Positions 1-6,007 of a stretch of 8,145 nucleotides of DNA are shown piece by piece. Under the pieces are notes generated by a model that did no database searches, was not told the origin of the DNA, and saw nothing but the letters and a program-made list of their open reading frames with translations. Positions within the stretch are counted from its first letter, which is position 1; every line of letters starts with the position of its first letter. The stretch spans positions 1-8,145 of the forward strand of contig CANFNE010000108.1 in the NCBI GenBank assembly GCA_947448105.1. Reading direction: 5' to 3'. The position numbers and the translations under genes were made by a program. This DNA is from Burkholderiales bacterium (GTDB lineage: Bacteria > Pseudomonadota > Gammaproteobacteria > Burkholderiales > Burkholderiaceae_C).

Positions 1-1452
1 CTGGCTGCGCTGGGCGGCTTCTTGCGACAGCATCACCACCGCCAGCGGCTGCACCAGGTTGGCGCCAGTGACGGCGCAGGCCTCGATGTCGGGGTGGGTG
101 ATGAGCAGGTCTTCGATGGGCGCGGGCGCCACGTACTTGCCCTTGCTGGTTTTGAAGATGTCTTTGACACGCCCGGTAATGGTGAGCTGGCCTTGCGCGT
201 CGCAGCGGCCTTTGTCCCCAGTGCGCAGCCAGCCATCGGCGGTCAGGGTTTGTGCGGTTTGGTCCGGGCTTTTGAAGTAGCCCTGCATCAGCGCCGGGCA
301 GCGCATTTGTATTTCGCCGCTCTCAGCAACAATGCGACTTTCTACGCCTTCATAGGGCAGGCCCACCGAGCCTACGCCCGTGCCGCCAGGCAGGGTGGAG
401 TGCGAGACGCCGCAGTTCTCCGTCATGCCGTAAACCTCGATCAAATCCAGGCCGAGTCCCCGAAAAAATGCCAGCACATCGGCCGGCATGGGCGCTGCGC
501 CACCGGCGGCGAGCCGGCATTGCTCCAGCCCCAGGCCAGCCAGAATTTTGCGCCGCACCCATCCGCCCAGCAAGGGAATCGACAGCAGCAGCTTGAGCCG
601 ATGCGCGGGCACCTGCTCCAACACGCCCTGGCGGAACTTGACCCACAGGCGCGGCACCGAGAAAAAGATGGTGGGGCGCGCCCGCTGCAAATCGGCCAAA
701 AACGTGTCCAGGCTTTCGGCAAAAAAAACCTGGCCACCAAAGCGCAGCGAAGCCTGCTCTACCAGCATGCGTTCGGCCACGTGTGCCAGCGGCAGGTAAG
801 AAATAAAGCGGTCGCTGGCGCTTAGATGGATGCGCCGCGTGGCGCTGGCCAAGCCCCAGGCCATGGCGCCAAAGGTTTGCACTACGCCCTTCGGTCTACC
901 GGTGGTGCCCGAGGTGTAAATGATGGTGCATATGTCGTGGGCCTTGGTGTACGGCGTGCCGTTCAGCGGCGCGTGCTGGCGCAGCAACGCGTCCCACTGC
1001 AGCCCGTCCACGCCCGCAGGCGACAGCGGCATGGCAACCAGCGCTACCCCGGCCGGCACACTGCCCAAACTGCTGCCGTCGTCCATCTTGCCCACAAAGC
1101 AGGCGCGCGACTCGCTGTGCTCCAGAATGTAGGCCAGCGCCTCGCCGTTGAAGGTGGGGTAGATCGGCACCGATATGTGGCCGGCCATCAGAATGGCCAG
1201 ATCAGCCAGCACCCAATGCGCGCTGTTTTTTCCGACAATGGCCACGCGACTGCCCGCAGGCCAGTTCTGGGCCTGCATCCATGCTGCGATGCGGCGCACC
1301 TGGTCGGCGGCTTGCGCCCAAGTGATGTCTTGCACCGCGCCCTGGCCCAGCGGTTGCGTGAGGTAGATCTTGTCTGGCGTGAGCTGCGCCCAGTGGCACA
1401 GGCGCTGCACCGGAAAGTTTGCGGGGTCCGCCGTGATGGGCTGAGGGTGCAT
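1..1452 (-). CDS. Long-chain acyl-CoA ligase (AMP-forming), 3' end cut by window
   Basis: Activates a fatty (or related aromatic) acid to its acyl-adenylate and then to acyl-CoA, at the membrane or in the cytosol. The visible 484 residues carry the adenylate-forming signatures in order: the P-loop YTSGTTGRPKG at about 179-189, YGMTE at 341-345, GWLRTGD at 407-413, and the hinge-region GRVKDIFKTSKGKYVAP at 427-443. The latter is typical of the FadD15/ACSBG-like long-chain branch rather than of E. coli FadD. Family members run to roughly 550-600 residues, so about 70-120 C-terminal residues lie beyond base 1. The start is well set: GGAGGAG sits 6 bases before the ATG. It is divergent from the acetyltransferase gene across 140 bases. 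Chain-length preference cannot be read from the sequence; feruloyl-CoA or other aryl-CoA ligase activity is a less likely alternative. Confidence 0.9.
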   Translation of the reverse strand, partial: MHPQPITADPANFPVQRLCHWAQLTPDKIYLTQPLGQGAVQDITWAQAADQVRRIAAWMQAQNWPAGSRVAIVGKNSAHWVLADLAILMAGHISVPIYPTFNGEALAYILEHSESRACFVGKMDDGSSLGSVPAGVALVAMPLSPAGVDGLQWDALLRQHAPLNGTPYTKAHDICTIIYTSGTTGRPKGVVQTFGAMAWGLASATRRIHLSASDRFISYLPLAHVAERMLVEQASLRFGGQVFFAESLDTFLADLQRARPTIFFSVPRLWVKFRQGVLEQVPAHRLKLLLSIPLLGGWVRRKILAGLGLEQCRLAAGGAAPMPADVLAFFRGLGLDLIEVYGMTENCGVSHSTLPGGTGVGSVGLPYEGVESRIVAESGEIQMRCPALMQGYFKSPDQTAQTLTADGWLRTGDKGRCDAQGQLTITGRVKDIFKTSKGKYVAPAPIEDLLITHPDIEACAVTGANLVQPLAVVMLSQEAAQRSQ

Positions 1453-1531
1453 CGTGTTTTCTCCTCCAATGTTGGCTGCATTCTGGGCCGCTCATCGCCG
1501 CGCGTGCAAGGGGAATCTCCCTAAGCATTGG

Positions 1532-1568
1532 TGCGATCCTGCGACAATCGCCCTTCGCATTTTTCGCA
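1532..1568. promoter_or_regulatory. Dyad array of TGCGA/TCGCA in divergent promoter region
   Basis: Two TGCGA boxes (1532-1536 and 1540-1544) are followed, after 10 bases, by two TCGCA boxes (1555-1559 and 1564-1568), giving a near-symmetric tandem dyad between the acyl-CoA ligase and acetyltransferase genes. It could be an operator, or fold as a two-part hairpin (5 bp, internal loop, 5 bp) if transcribed. The GACAAT at 1543-1548 (4 of 6 to TATAAT, preceded by TG-C as in an extended -10) overlaps the array and could be the -10 of the acetyltransferase promoter. I see no convincing -35. The function is inferred only from position and symmetry. Confidence 0.3.
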
Positions 1569-1592
1569 ACTCCAGGTTTTTCGCCTTAATTC

Positions 1593-2120
1593 ATGTCCAG
1601 TACTTCCGTTTTCCCGGTGCGCCCCGCTACCTTGCGCGACGCGCGCGTCATCGCTGAACTCCACAACGCCACCGTCCAGGACGCCTACCGTGGCCTCTTG
1701 GGCGACGTGACCGTGCCCTTCATGGCGCTGGACAAGCGCCAGGCCTACTGGCGCGAAGCCATTGAATACGCCGAGCCCCAAGTCCACGTGGCTTTGCACG
1801 GCGAGCGCATCGTGGGTTTTGTCGGCTTTGACCGCAGTCGCGACGAAGGCACCAAGCAAACCATGGGCGAGATCTGGTCTATTTACGTAGACGCCGACTT
1901 TGTGGGCCTGGGCGTGGGCTTGTCTTTGTGGGACGCGGCGCGCGAGGGCCTGGTCGAGGAAGGCTGCACCGATGTGAGCATCTGGCTCCCCCTGGCCAAT
2001 GAGCGCGCCATGCAGTTTTTCACCAACGCCGGATTCAAACGCGAGATGCCCAGCGCCAAGACGGTGTCCATCGGCGGCGTCAAGATCGAAGAAATCCGCC
2101 TCAAGCGCGCGCTGGCCTAA
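1593..2120 (+). CDS. GNAT family N-acetyltransferase
   Basis: A single-domain GNAT protein of 175 residues that would transfer an acetyl group from acetyl-CoA to an amine; the substrate is not recognisable. It starts with the usual N-terminal strand (FPVRPATLRDARVIAELH, 7-24). The acetyl-CoA-binding motif A follows at IWSIYVDADF (94-103) plus GLGVG (105-109), and the typical closing helix is NERAMQFFTNAGF (136-148). The Arg/Gln that normally opens the R/Q-x-x-G-x-G/A loop is Val104, but both glycines (107 and 109) are present. The length is normal for the family. No good Shine-Dalgarno precedes the ATG, and no better in-frame start lies upstream. It is convergent with the KAS III-type gene and separated from it by 82 bases without a convincing terminator. 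Confidence 0.88.
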   Translation: MSSTSVFPVRPATLRDARVIAELHNATVQDAYRGLLGDVTVPFMALDKRQAYWREAIEYAEPQVHVALHGERIVGFVGFDRSRDEGTKQTMGEIWSIYVDADFVGLGVGLSLWDAAREGLVEEGCTDVSIWLPLANERAMQFFTNAGFKREMPSAKTVSIGGVKIEEIRLKRALA

Positions 2121-2202
2121 AGGGCTGGGCCTGGGATTTGAGCCTCAGGCAGGGTCGCCGCAGTGTTTGGGCTGCGGCCAGAAACTTGGCAAAAGCCTTG
2201 GC

Positions 2203-3321
2203 TCAGAGCTTCTTGACCACCACGCTGCCAATCGAATAGCCCGCGCCAAACGAGCAAATCACGCCCACCTGGCCGGCTTCAATGTCGGCCTTGTGGCGGT
2301 GAAAAGCAATGATGGAGCCCGCCGACGCCGTGTTGGCAAACTCGTCCAAAATCACCGGCGCTTCTTCGCGTGTGGCGTCGCGCCCCAGCAGTTTGCGGCT
2401 GATGAACTGGTTCATGGACAAATTGGCCTGGTGCAGCCAAAAACGCCGTACGTCCGCCGGGACATAGCCCAGCGACTCCAGGTGGCCTGCGATGTGGTCG
2501 GCCGCCATGGGGCAGACTTCCTTAAACACCTTGCGCCCCTCTTGTCGAAACAGCTGATCGCGGTCATCCGGGTCGCGGTCTTCGGCGCGCGACATAAAGC
2601 CCTGGTTGTTGCGGATGTTGTTGGAAAACGTGCTCAAGAGACGCGTACCCAATATCTCAAACGCTCCGGCGGGCGCCAGATCGAGGCGCTCCACCAATAT
2701 GGCGGTGCACACGTCGCCAAAAATAAAATGGCAATCGCGGTCTTTCCAGGCCAGATGTGCCGAGGTGATTTCGGGGTTGACCACCAAAATCGCCCGCGCC
2801 TGGCCGGTGCGCACCGCGTTGACGGCCAGTTCCAGCGCAAACGTGGCCGAGGAACAGGCCACATTCATGTCAAACGCGTAGCCCTCAATGCCCAGCGCCG
2901 TCTGGATTTCCACGCCCATGGCGGGGTAGGGGCGCTGCATATTGGCCGCAGCGCAAATCAGACCGTCCACGTCAGCGGCGGTTTTGCCAGCCGCGTCGAG
3001 CGCAGCCTGGCATGCGTGCACCCCGATTTCGGCCATCATGGAAATTTCGGTGTCAGGCCGGGGCGCAAAACGCGGGCGCATGCGGGTCGGGTCGAGCACG
3101 CCGGCCTTGTCCATGACGTAGCGGCGCTGGATGCCCGAGGCTTTTTCGATGAATTCGACGTTGGAGTCGGTCAGCGCCGTGCGGCTACCAGCGGCGATCT
3201 CGTCGGCGTAGCGGGTGTTTTCCAGGGCGGCGTACTGGTTGTAGGCCTCGACCAACTCCGCATTGGTGATGGTCTCGGGCGGCGTAAACAGGCCGGTACT
3301 GCTGATGGCGACACGGTGCAT
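2203..3321 (-). CDS. Beta-ketoacyl-ACP synthase III (FabH-like, PA3286-type)
   Basis: A thiolase-fold condensing enzyme of 372 residues from the chosen start. It would join an acyl-CoA to malonyl-ACP and release CO2. The KAS III triad is complete: Cys156 in DMNVACSSATFAL, His297 in FWLHQAN, and Asn330 in DEFANTASAGS. The C-terminal glycine-rich SFGAGYSIGS is at 357-366. It is longer than classical FabH (about 320 residues), with an extended N-terminal half. From memory it resembles Pseudomonas aeruginosa PA3286, which channels octanoyl-CoA from beta-oxidation into fatty acid synthesis, so it is probably not the housekeeping FabH. An upstream ATG at 3363 would add 14 residues (MDNARHSPEPETFT), but the protein family begins at MHRVAISSTGLFTPP. 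Neither start has a strong ribosome-binding site. It is divergent from the cyclase gene. No other fatty acid synthesis gene is adjacent. Confidence 0.9.
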   Translation of the reverse strand: MHRVAISSTGLFTPPETITNAELVEAYNQYAALENTRYADEIAAGSRTALTDSNVEFIEKASGIQRRYVMDKAGVLDPTRMRPRFAPRPDTEISMMAEIGVHACQAALDAAGKTAADVDGLICAAANMQRPYPAMGVEIQTALGIEGYAFDMNVACSSATFALELAVNAVRTGQARAILVVNPEITSAHLAWKDRDCHFIFGDVCTAILVERLDLAPAGAFEILGTRLLSTFSNNIRNNQGFMSRAEDRDPDDRDQLFRQEGRKVFKEVCPMAADHIAGHLESLGYVPADVRRFWLHQANLSMNQFISRKLLGRDATREEAPVILDEFANTASAGSIIAFHRHKADIEAGQVGVICSFGAGYSIGSVVVKKL

Positions 3322-3350
3322 GGTGAAAGTCTCTGGTTCTGGTGAGTGAC

Positions 3351-3367
3351 GCGCATTATCCATGCGC
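3351..3367. promoter_or_regulatory. Inverted repeat GCGCAT-N5-ATGCGC
   Basis: A perfect 6+6 inverted repeat with a 5-base spacer, 30 bases upstream of the chosen KAS III-type start. On the minus strand its centre contains GATAAT (3360-3355), 5 of 6 to the sigma70 -10 hexamer, although no matching -35 is at the right distance. A repressor bound here would block a promoter at this site. It also overlaps the alternative upstream ATG at 3363. The operator role is an inference. Confidence 0.3.
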
Positions 3368-3391
3368 CCACTGCCCGCTTTAGCGCAGCAG

Positions 3392-3418
3392 ATTTTGCCG
3401 GTGTCGCTGTCTTGTCAA
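3392..3418 (-). promoter_or_regulatory. Candidate sigma70 promoter for the KAS III-type gene
   Basis: On the minus strand there is a perfect TTGACA (3418-3413), then 15 bases, then CAAAAT (3397-3392, 4 of 6 to TATAAT). The spacer is shorter than the preferred 17, which would make it a weak or activator-dependent promoter. Transcription would start near 3385, leaving a leader of about 60 bases before the start at 3321. Confidence 0.4.
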
Positions 3419-3437
3419 GCGCATAGCGCCCGCAATT

Positions 3438-3481
3438 TTGTTAAATTCAGTAAAAATAACGCAAATAAATTGGTAAATTCA
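3438..3481. repeat. Direct repeat TTG(T/G)TAAATTCA, two copies 32 bp apart
   Basis: Copies at 3438-3449 and 3470-3481 match at 11 of 12 bases, differing only at the fourth base. The start-to-start distance of 32 bp is about three helical turns, so both copies would face the same side of the DNA. They lie in an AT-rich island of an otherwise GC-rich window, just before the cyclase gene, and bracket the sigma28-like element. They could be a regulator's binding sites; chance similarity in AT-rich DNA is the alternative. Confidence 0.45.
3442..3468 (+). promoter_or_regulatory. Candidate sigma28 (FliA) promoter for the diguanylate cyclase
   Basis: TAAATTCA (3442-3449), exactly 11 bases, then GCAAATAA (3461-3468). 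Compared with the sigma28 consensus TAAAGTTT-N11-GCCGATAA this is 5 of 8 and 6 of 8 with the exact spacing, and the key TAAA and GC..ATAA bases are kept. Transcription would begin near 3476, upstream of both plausible starts of the cyclase (3518 and 3563). FliA control would tie cyclase expression to flagellar assembly. The AT-rich setting makes chance matches easier. Confidence 0.35.
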
Positions 3482-3517
3482 ACTTTATGTGCATTGTGCG
3501 CGGCAAAATCCCCCACC

Positions 3518-4627
3518 ATGGCAATCGCACCGAGCCCCTCTATCCATGTGACCACGTCCGCGATGAGCAACCCAGAAGACCCGCCCCGCTGGCCCGCGTA
3601 TTTCCGCTCTGAAGACGCATCCGCGCGCCACGCCAACCAGGCCTTGGCACGGCTGCAGCAAGAGTCGCTCTCGCCCGTGCCGCAGAACTATGCGCTGTGG
3701 TTTGCCTACTATGCGCAGACGCATCTTGACGTGGTGCACGCGCTCGATACCGTGTCCTTTGCGCAGCAGCCGATTACCAATATGCTGTGCGAGGACCTGC
3801 ACCAACGCTTTTTGAGTGAGGCTAAAAACAACGAAACCGTGCGTGAAACCGGCGCGCGCATTCAGGCCACCCTTACGGGTGTGAGCGGCCGGGTCGATGC
3901 GGCGCGCGCGGCCACCCACCAATACAAGGAAGTCCTGCAATCCGCAGCCCGCCAGTTCGGCGCGCCCGGCGACAGCGAGAGTGTTCGTAGCGCTCTGCGC
4001 ACCGTCTTGGACAACACCAGCGACATGCTGGCCCACAACCAGGAACTCGAGGACGCGCTGGCGCAGTCCTCGCAGGTGATGCAGTCACTTGCGGCCGATC
4101 TGGAGGCGGTGCGCAAGCAGTCGCTCACCGACAGCCTCACAGCGCTGTGCAACCGCAAGGCCTTTGATACAGAAATCGCACGATTGGCCCGGCAGGCGCA
4201 GACCGATGGCCTGCGCTACTGCATGGTGATGATGGACATTGACCACTTCAAGGTGTTCAACGACACCTACGGTCACCAAGTGGGCGACGATGTCTTGCGT
4301 GTGGTGGGCCGAACGCTGGGGCAGGGCGTACGCAGTGGCGACATGGCGGCGCGCTACGGGGGGGAGGAGTTTGCGATATTGCTGCCCCAAACCGAGTTGC
4401 CGGTGGCCCTGAAACTGGCCAATATGCTGCGCGCCACGATAGAGGGCATGTCGCTCACACGGCGCAAAAGTGGGGACAAGCTCAGCCGTATCACGCTCTC
4501 CGGTGGCGTGGCCGAAATGGCTGCTGGCGAAAGCCCCGACGCTCTGGTAGCCCGTGCGGACGCCGCGCTGTACCAGGCCAAAAGCCGGGGCCGCAACCGC
4601 ATTGAGGCGCACGCGAACGGCTATTAA
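3518..4627 (+). CDS. Diguanylate cyclase (GGDEF domain protein)
   Basis: Makes cyclic di-GMP from two GTP, in the cytosol; no membrane segment is visible. Numbered from the ATG at 3518 (369 residues), an N-terminal helical region (about 25-150) carries SPVPQNYALWFAYY, a pattern I associate with N-termini of other proteobacterial cyclases. Next comes a predicted helical linker (about 160-200) of coiled-coil character, then the GGDEF domain from DSLTALCNRKAFD (205-217). Metal-binding Asp240 lies in MMDIDHFKVFND, the active motif is GGEEF (281-285), and the inhibitory site RSGD (272-275) sits five residues before it, so product inhibition is expected. No sensory domain is recognised. The start is uncertain: 3518 and 3563 are both in frame without a clear ribosome-binding site. 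The open frame extends back to 3362, but that part is AT-rich, promoter-like and unlike protein. It stands alone and is convergent with the isomerase-family gene. Confidence 0.9.
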   Translation: MAIAPSPSIHVTTSAMSNPEDPPRWPAYFRSEDASARHANQALARLQQESLSPVPQNYALWFAYYAQTHLDVVHALDTVSFAQQPITNMLCEDLHQRFLSEAKNNETVRETGARIQATLTGVSGRVDAARAATHQYKEVLQSAARQFGAPGDSESVRSALRTVLDNTSDMLAHNQELEDALAQSSQVMQSLAADLEAVRKQSLTDSLTALCNRKAFDTEIARLARQAQTDGLRYCMVMMDIDHFKVFNDTYGHQVGDDVLRVVGRTLGQGVRSGDMAARYGGEEFAILLPQTELPVALKLANMLRATIEGMSLTRRKSGDKLSRITLSGGVAEMAAGESPDALVARADAALYQAKSRGRNRIEAHANGY

Positions 4628-4636
4628 ACCGCCGGG

Positions 4637-4664
4637 CCTGGCCCCCAAGCGCGCCTAGGCCAGG
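4637..4664. terminator. Possible bidirectional hairpin between convergent genes
   Basis: CCTGGCC (4637-4643) pairs with GGCCAGG (4658-4664) across a 14-base loop, right between the cyclase stop and the isomerase-family stop, and overlapping the last codons of the latter. There is no T-tract on either side, so it is at best a weak terminator or an RNA-stabilising stem. Confidence 0.25.
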
Positions 4665-5245
4665 GCCTCGCGCACAAAATCAAGCCGGTCCTGGCCGAAA
4701 AACATCTGCTCACCGACAAAAAACGTGGGCGCGCCAAAGGCACCGCGCGCTACGGCCTCTTCGGTGGTGGCCACCAGCGCGGCCTTCACCTCGGGGTCGG
4801 CCACCAGCGCCATAAAGGGCCCGGCGCCAAAGCCTGCCGCCCCCAGCACCTCGGCCAGCACTTCGGGCGCGCCCATATTGCGCGGCTGCACCCACATGGC
4901 GTTAAAGACGGCGTCGACGTAGCGCATCAGGTCTTGCGGCTGGCGCAGTTGCAGGCCGGCAGCGCCGCGCATGAGCGTGAGCGTGTTGATAGGGAAATGC
5001 GGGTTGTGGGCAAAAGGCACACGGTAGCGCGTCGCAAAACGCGCCATGTCCTGGCCCATCCAGCGGCCTTTGGCGGGCACCGTCACCGGGCTGGCGTTGC
5101 CCGTGGCCTTGAACACGCCGCCCAGCAGCATGGGGCGGTAGACCACTTTGGCGCCGGTGTCTGTGGCCAGTTGGGCCAACTGCGTGTGCGCCAAATAGGT
5201 GGTGGGGCTGCCAAAGTCAAAGAAAAATTCGACGGTTTTTTGCAT
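4655..5245 (-). CDS. 2-hydroxychromene-2-carboxylate isomerase family protein (DsbA fold)
   Basis: A 196-residue protein of the DsbA-like/GST-kappa superfamily. The named member (NahD) isomerises 2-hydroxychromene-2-carboxylate in naphthalene breakdown using glutathione. Family marks are VEFFFDFGSPTTYLA at 5-19, where Ser13 replaces the redox CxxC and is the expected glutathione-activating residue, the cis-proline loop FGAPTFF (170-176, Pro173), and the closing FGQDRLDFV (183-191). The missing CxxC argues against a disulfide oxidoreductase. AAGGAA lies 5 bases before the ATG. It is the last gene of a three-gene minus-strand unit, 31 bases after the SDR gene. No naphthalene genes are nearby, so the substrate is unknown and naphthalene catabolism is not implied. 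A role in glutathione-dependent isomerisation or conjugation is inferred. Confidence 0.88.
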   Translation of the reverse strand: MQKTVEFFFDFGSPTTYLAHTQLAQLATDTGAKVVYRPMLLGGVFKATGNASPVTVPAKGRWMGQDMARFATRYRVPFAHNPHFPINTLTLMRGAAGLQLRQPQDLMRYVDAVFNAMWVQPRNMGAPEVLAEVLGAAGFGAGPFMALVADPEVKAALVATTEEAVARGAFGAPTFFVGEQMFFGQDRLDFVREALA

Positions 5246-5276
5246 ACAAGTTCCTTGTGTTGTGAGGGACGCGGGC

Positions 5277-6005
5277 TTACCAGCTTTCCATCCATGGGCG
5301 CAAGTCGAGCTCGTGCGTCCAGGCGCTGCGGGGCTGGCGGTGCAGTTGCCAATAACTCTCGGCGATGTGGTCCGGGTTAAGAATGCCGTCCTGGTCTTTC
5401 AGGGCGTAGCGCGCCGGAAAGTTCTCGGCAATGAACTGGGTGTCAATTGCGCCGTCAATCACCGTGTGCGCCACGTGGATGCCCTGGGGCCCTAACTCGC
5501 GTGCCATGCTTTGCGCCAATGCCCGCAGCGCATGCTTGGCCCCGGCAAACGCCGAGAAGCCCGCAGCACCGCGCAGACTGGCGGTGGCTCCGGTAAAAAT
5601 AATCGTGCCCTGGCCGCGCTTGAGCATGGCTTTGGCCACCTCGCGGCCCATCAAAAAGCCCGACAGCGCGGCCATCTCCCACACCTTGCGGTACACGCGC
5701 TCGGTGGTATCCGTCACTGAGAAACGCACATTGGCGCCGATGTTGAACACCGCCACCGCAATCGGTGCAATGTCACGCTCTATGCCTTCGACCAGCGCCA
5801 CCATCTCGGCCTCGATCCGGGCGTCCGAGCCAAAGGCGTGGGCCTGGCCGCCTTCAGCCTCAATGTGCGCTACCAGGGGCAAGAGCTTGTCGCGCTGGCG
5901 CCGCGTGACGCAGGCAATGAGGCCCTCGCGCGCAAAGCGCCGGGCGATGGCGCCGCCGGTCGCGTCACCGGCGCCTACGACCAATACCGATTGAGCGTTG
6001 TTCAT
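5277..6005 (-). CDS. SDR-fold protein with altered catalytic tetrad
   Basis: A 242-residue short-chain dehydrogenase/reductase fold protein, of normal length. The cofactor loop GAGDATGGA (11-19) aligns with TGxxxGIG but has Ala15 for the middle Gly. Aligned by eye on FabG, the Asn-Ser-Tyr-Lys tetrad reads Ala112, Ala140, Phe153, Lys157: the usual YxxxK is FAGAK, and the usual Ser-Ser is Gly-Ala in FTGATAS. The end, GIHVAHTVIDGAIDT (175-189), is the normal substrate-loop region. Close relatives with the FTGATASLRG and FxxAK pattern are common as I remember them, so the change is probably a family trait and not recent decay; the frame is intact. It may bind NAD(P)(H) without classical chemistry. 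CAGGAG precedes the ATG by 8 bases and overlaps the stop of the MetE-type gene, which ends 2 bases upstream, so the two are probably translationally coupled. Confidence 0.88.
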   Translation of the reverse strand: MNNAQSVLVVGAGDATGGAIARRFAREGLIACVTRRQRDKLLPLVAHIEAEGGQAHAFGSDARIEAEMVALVEGIERDIAPIAVAVFNIGANVRFSVTDTTERVYRKVWEMAALSGFLMGREVAKAMLKRGQGTIIFTGATASLRGAAGFSAFAGAKHALRALAQSMARELGPQGIHVAHTVIDGAIDTQFIAENFPARYALKDQDGILNPDHIAESYWQLHRQPRSAWTHELDLRPWMESW

Positions 6006-6007
6006 GG

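Noticed and set aside
22..825. Plus-strand open frame of 267 codons at the left edge
   Set aside because: It lies wholly inside the acyl-CoA ligase on the other strand, whose motifs are intact throughout; no family resemblance and no ribosome-binding site.
2121..2202. Terminator between the acetyltransferase and KAS III-type genes
   Set aside because: Only a 5-bp GCCTG/CAGGC pairing (2129-2133 with 2146-2150) with a 12-base loop and no T-tract was found.
1999..3345. Long plus-strand open frame (448 codons) opposite the KAS III-type gene
   Set aside because: It is antisense to a gene with a full catalytic triad, overlaps the end of the acetyltransferase, and its translation (rich in Arg, His, Gly) matches no family I know. 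GC-rich third positions create such mirror frames.
3362..3517. N-terminal extension of the cyclase back to the ATG at 3362
   Set aside because: The added 52 residues come from AT-rich, promoter-like DNA, overlap the repeats and the sigma28-like boxes, and look unlike protein.
4085..4648. Minus-strand open frame of 187 codons opposite the cyclase
   Set aside because: It is the mirror of the GGDEF domain, whose conserved residues are all on the plus strand.
4655..5245. Thiol:disulfide oxidoreductase (DsbA/FrnE) reading of the DsbA-fold gene
   Set aside because: There is no CxxC; Ser13 in FGSP and the C-terminal FGQDRLDFV match the 2-hydroxychromene-2-carboxylate isomerase/GST-kappa branch.
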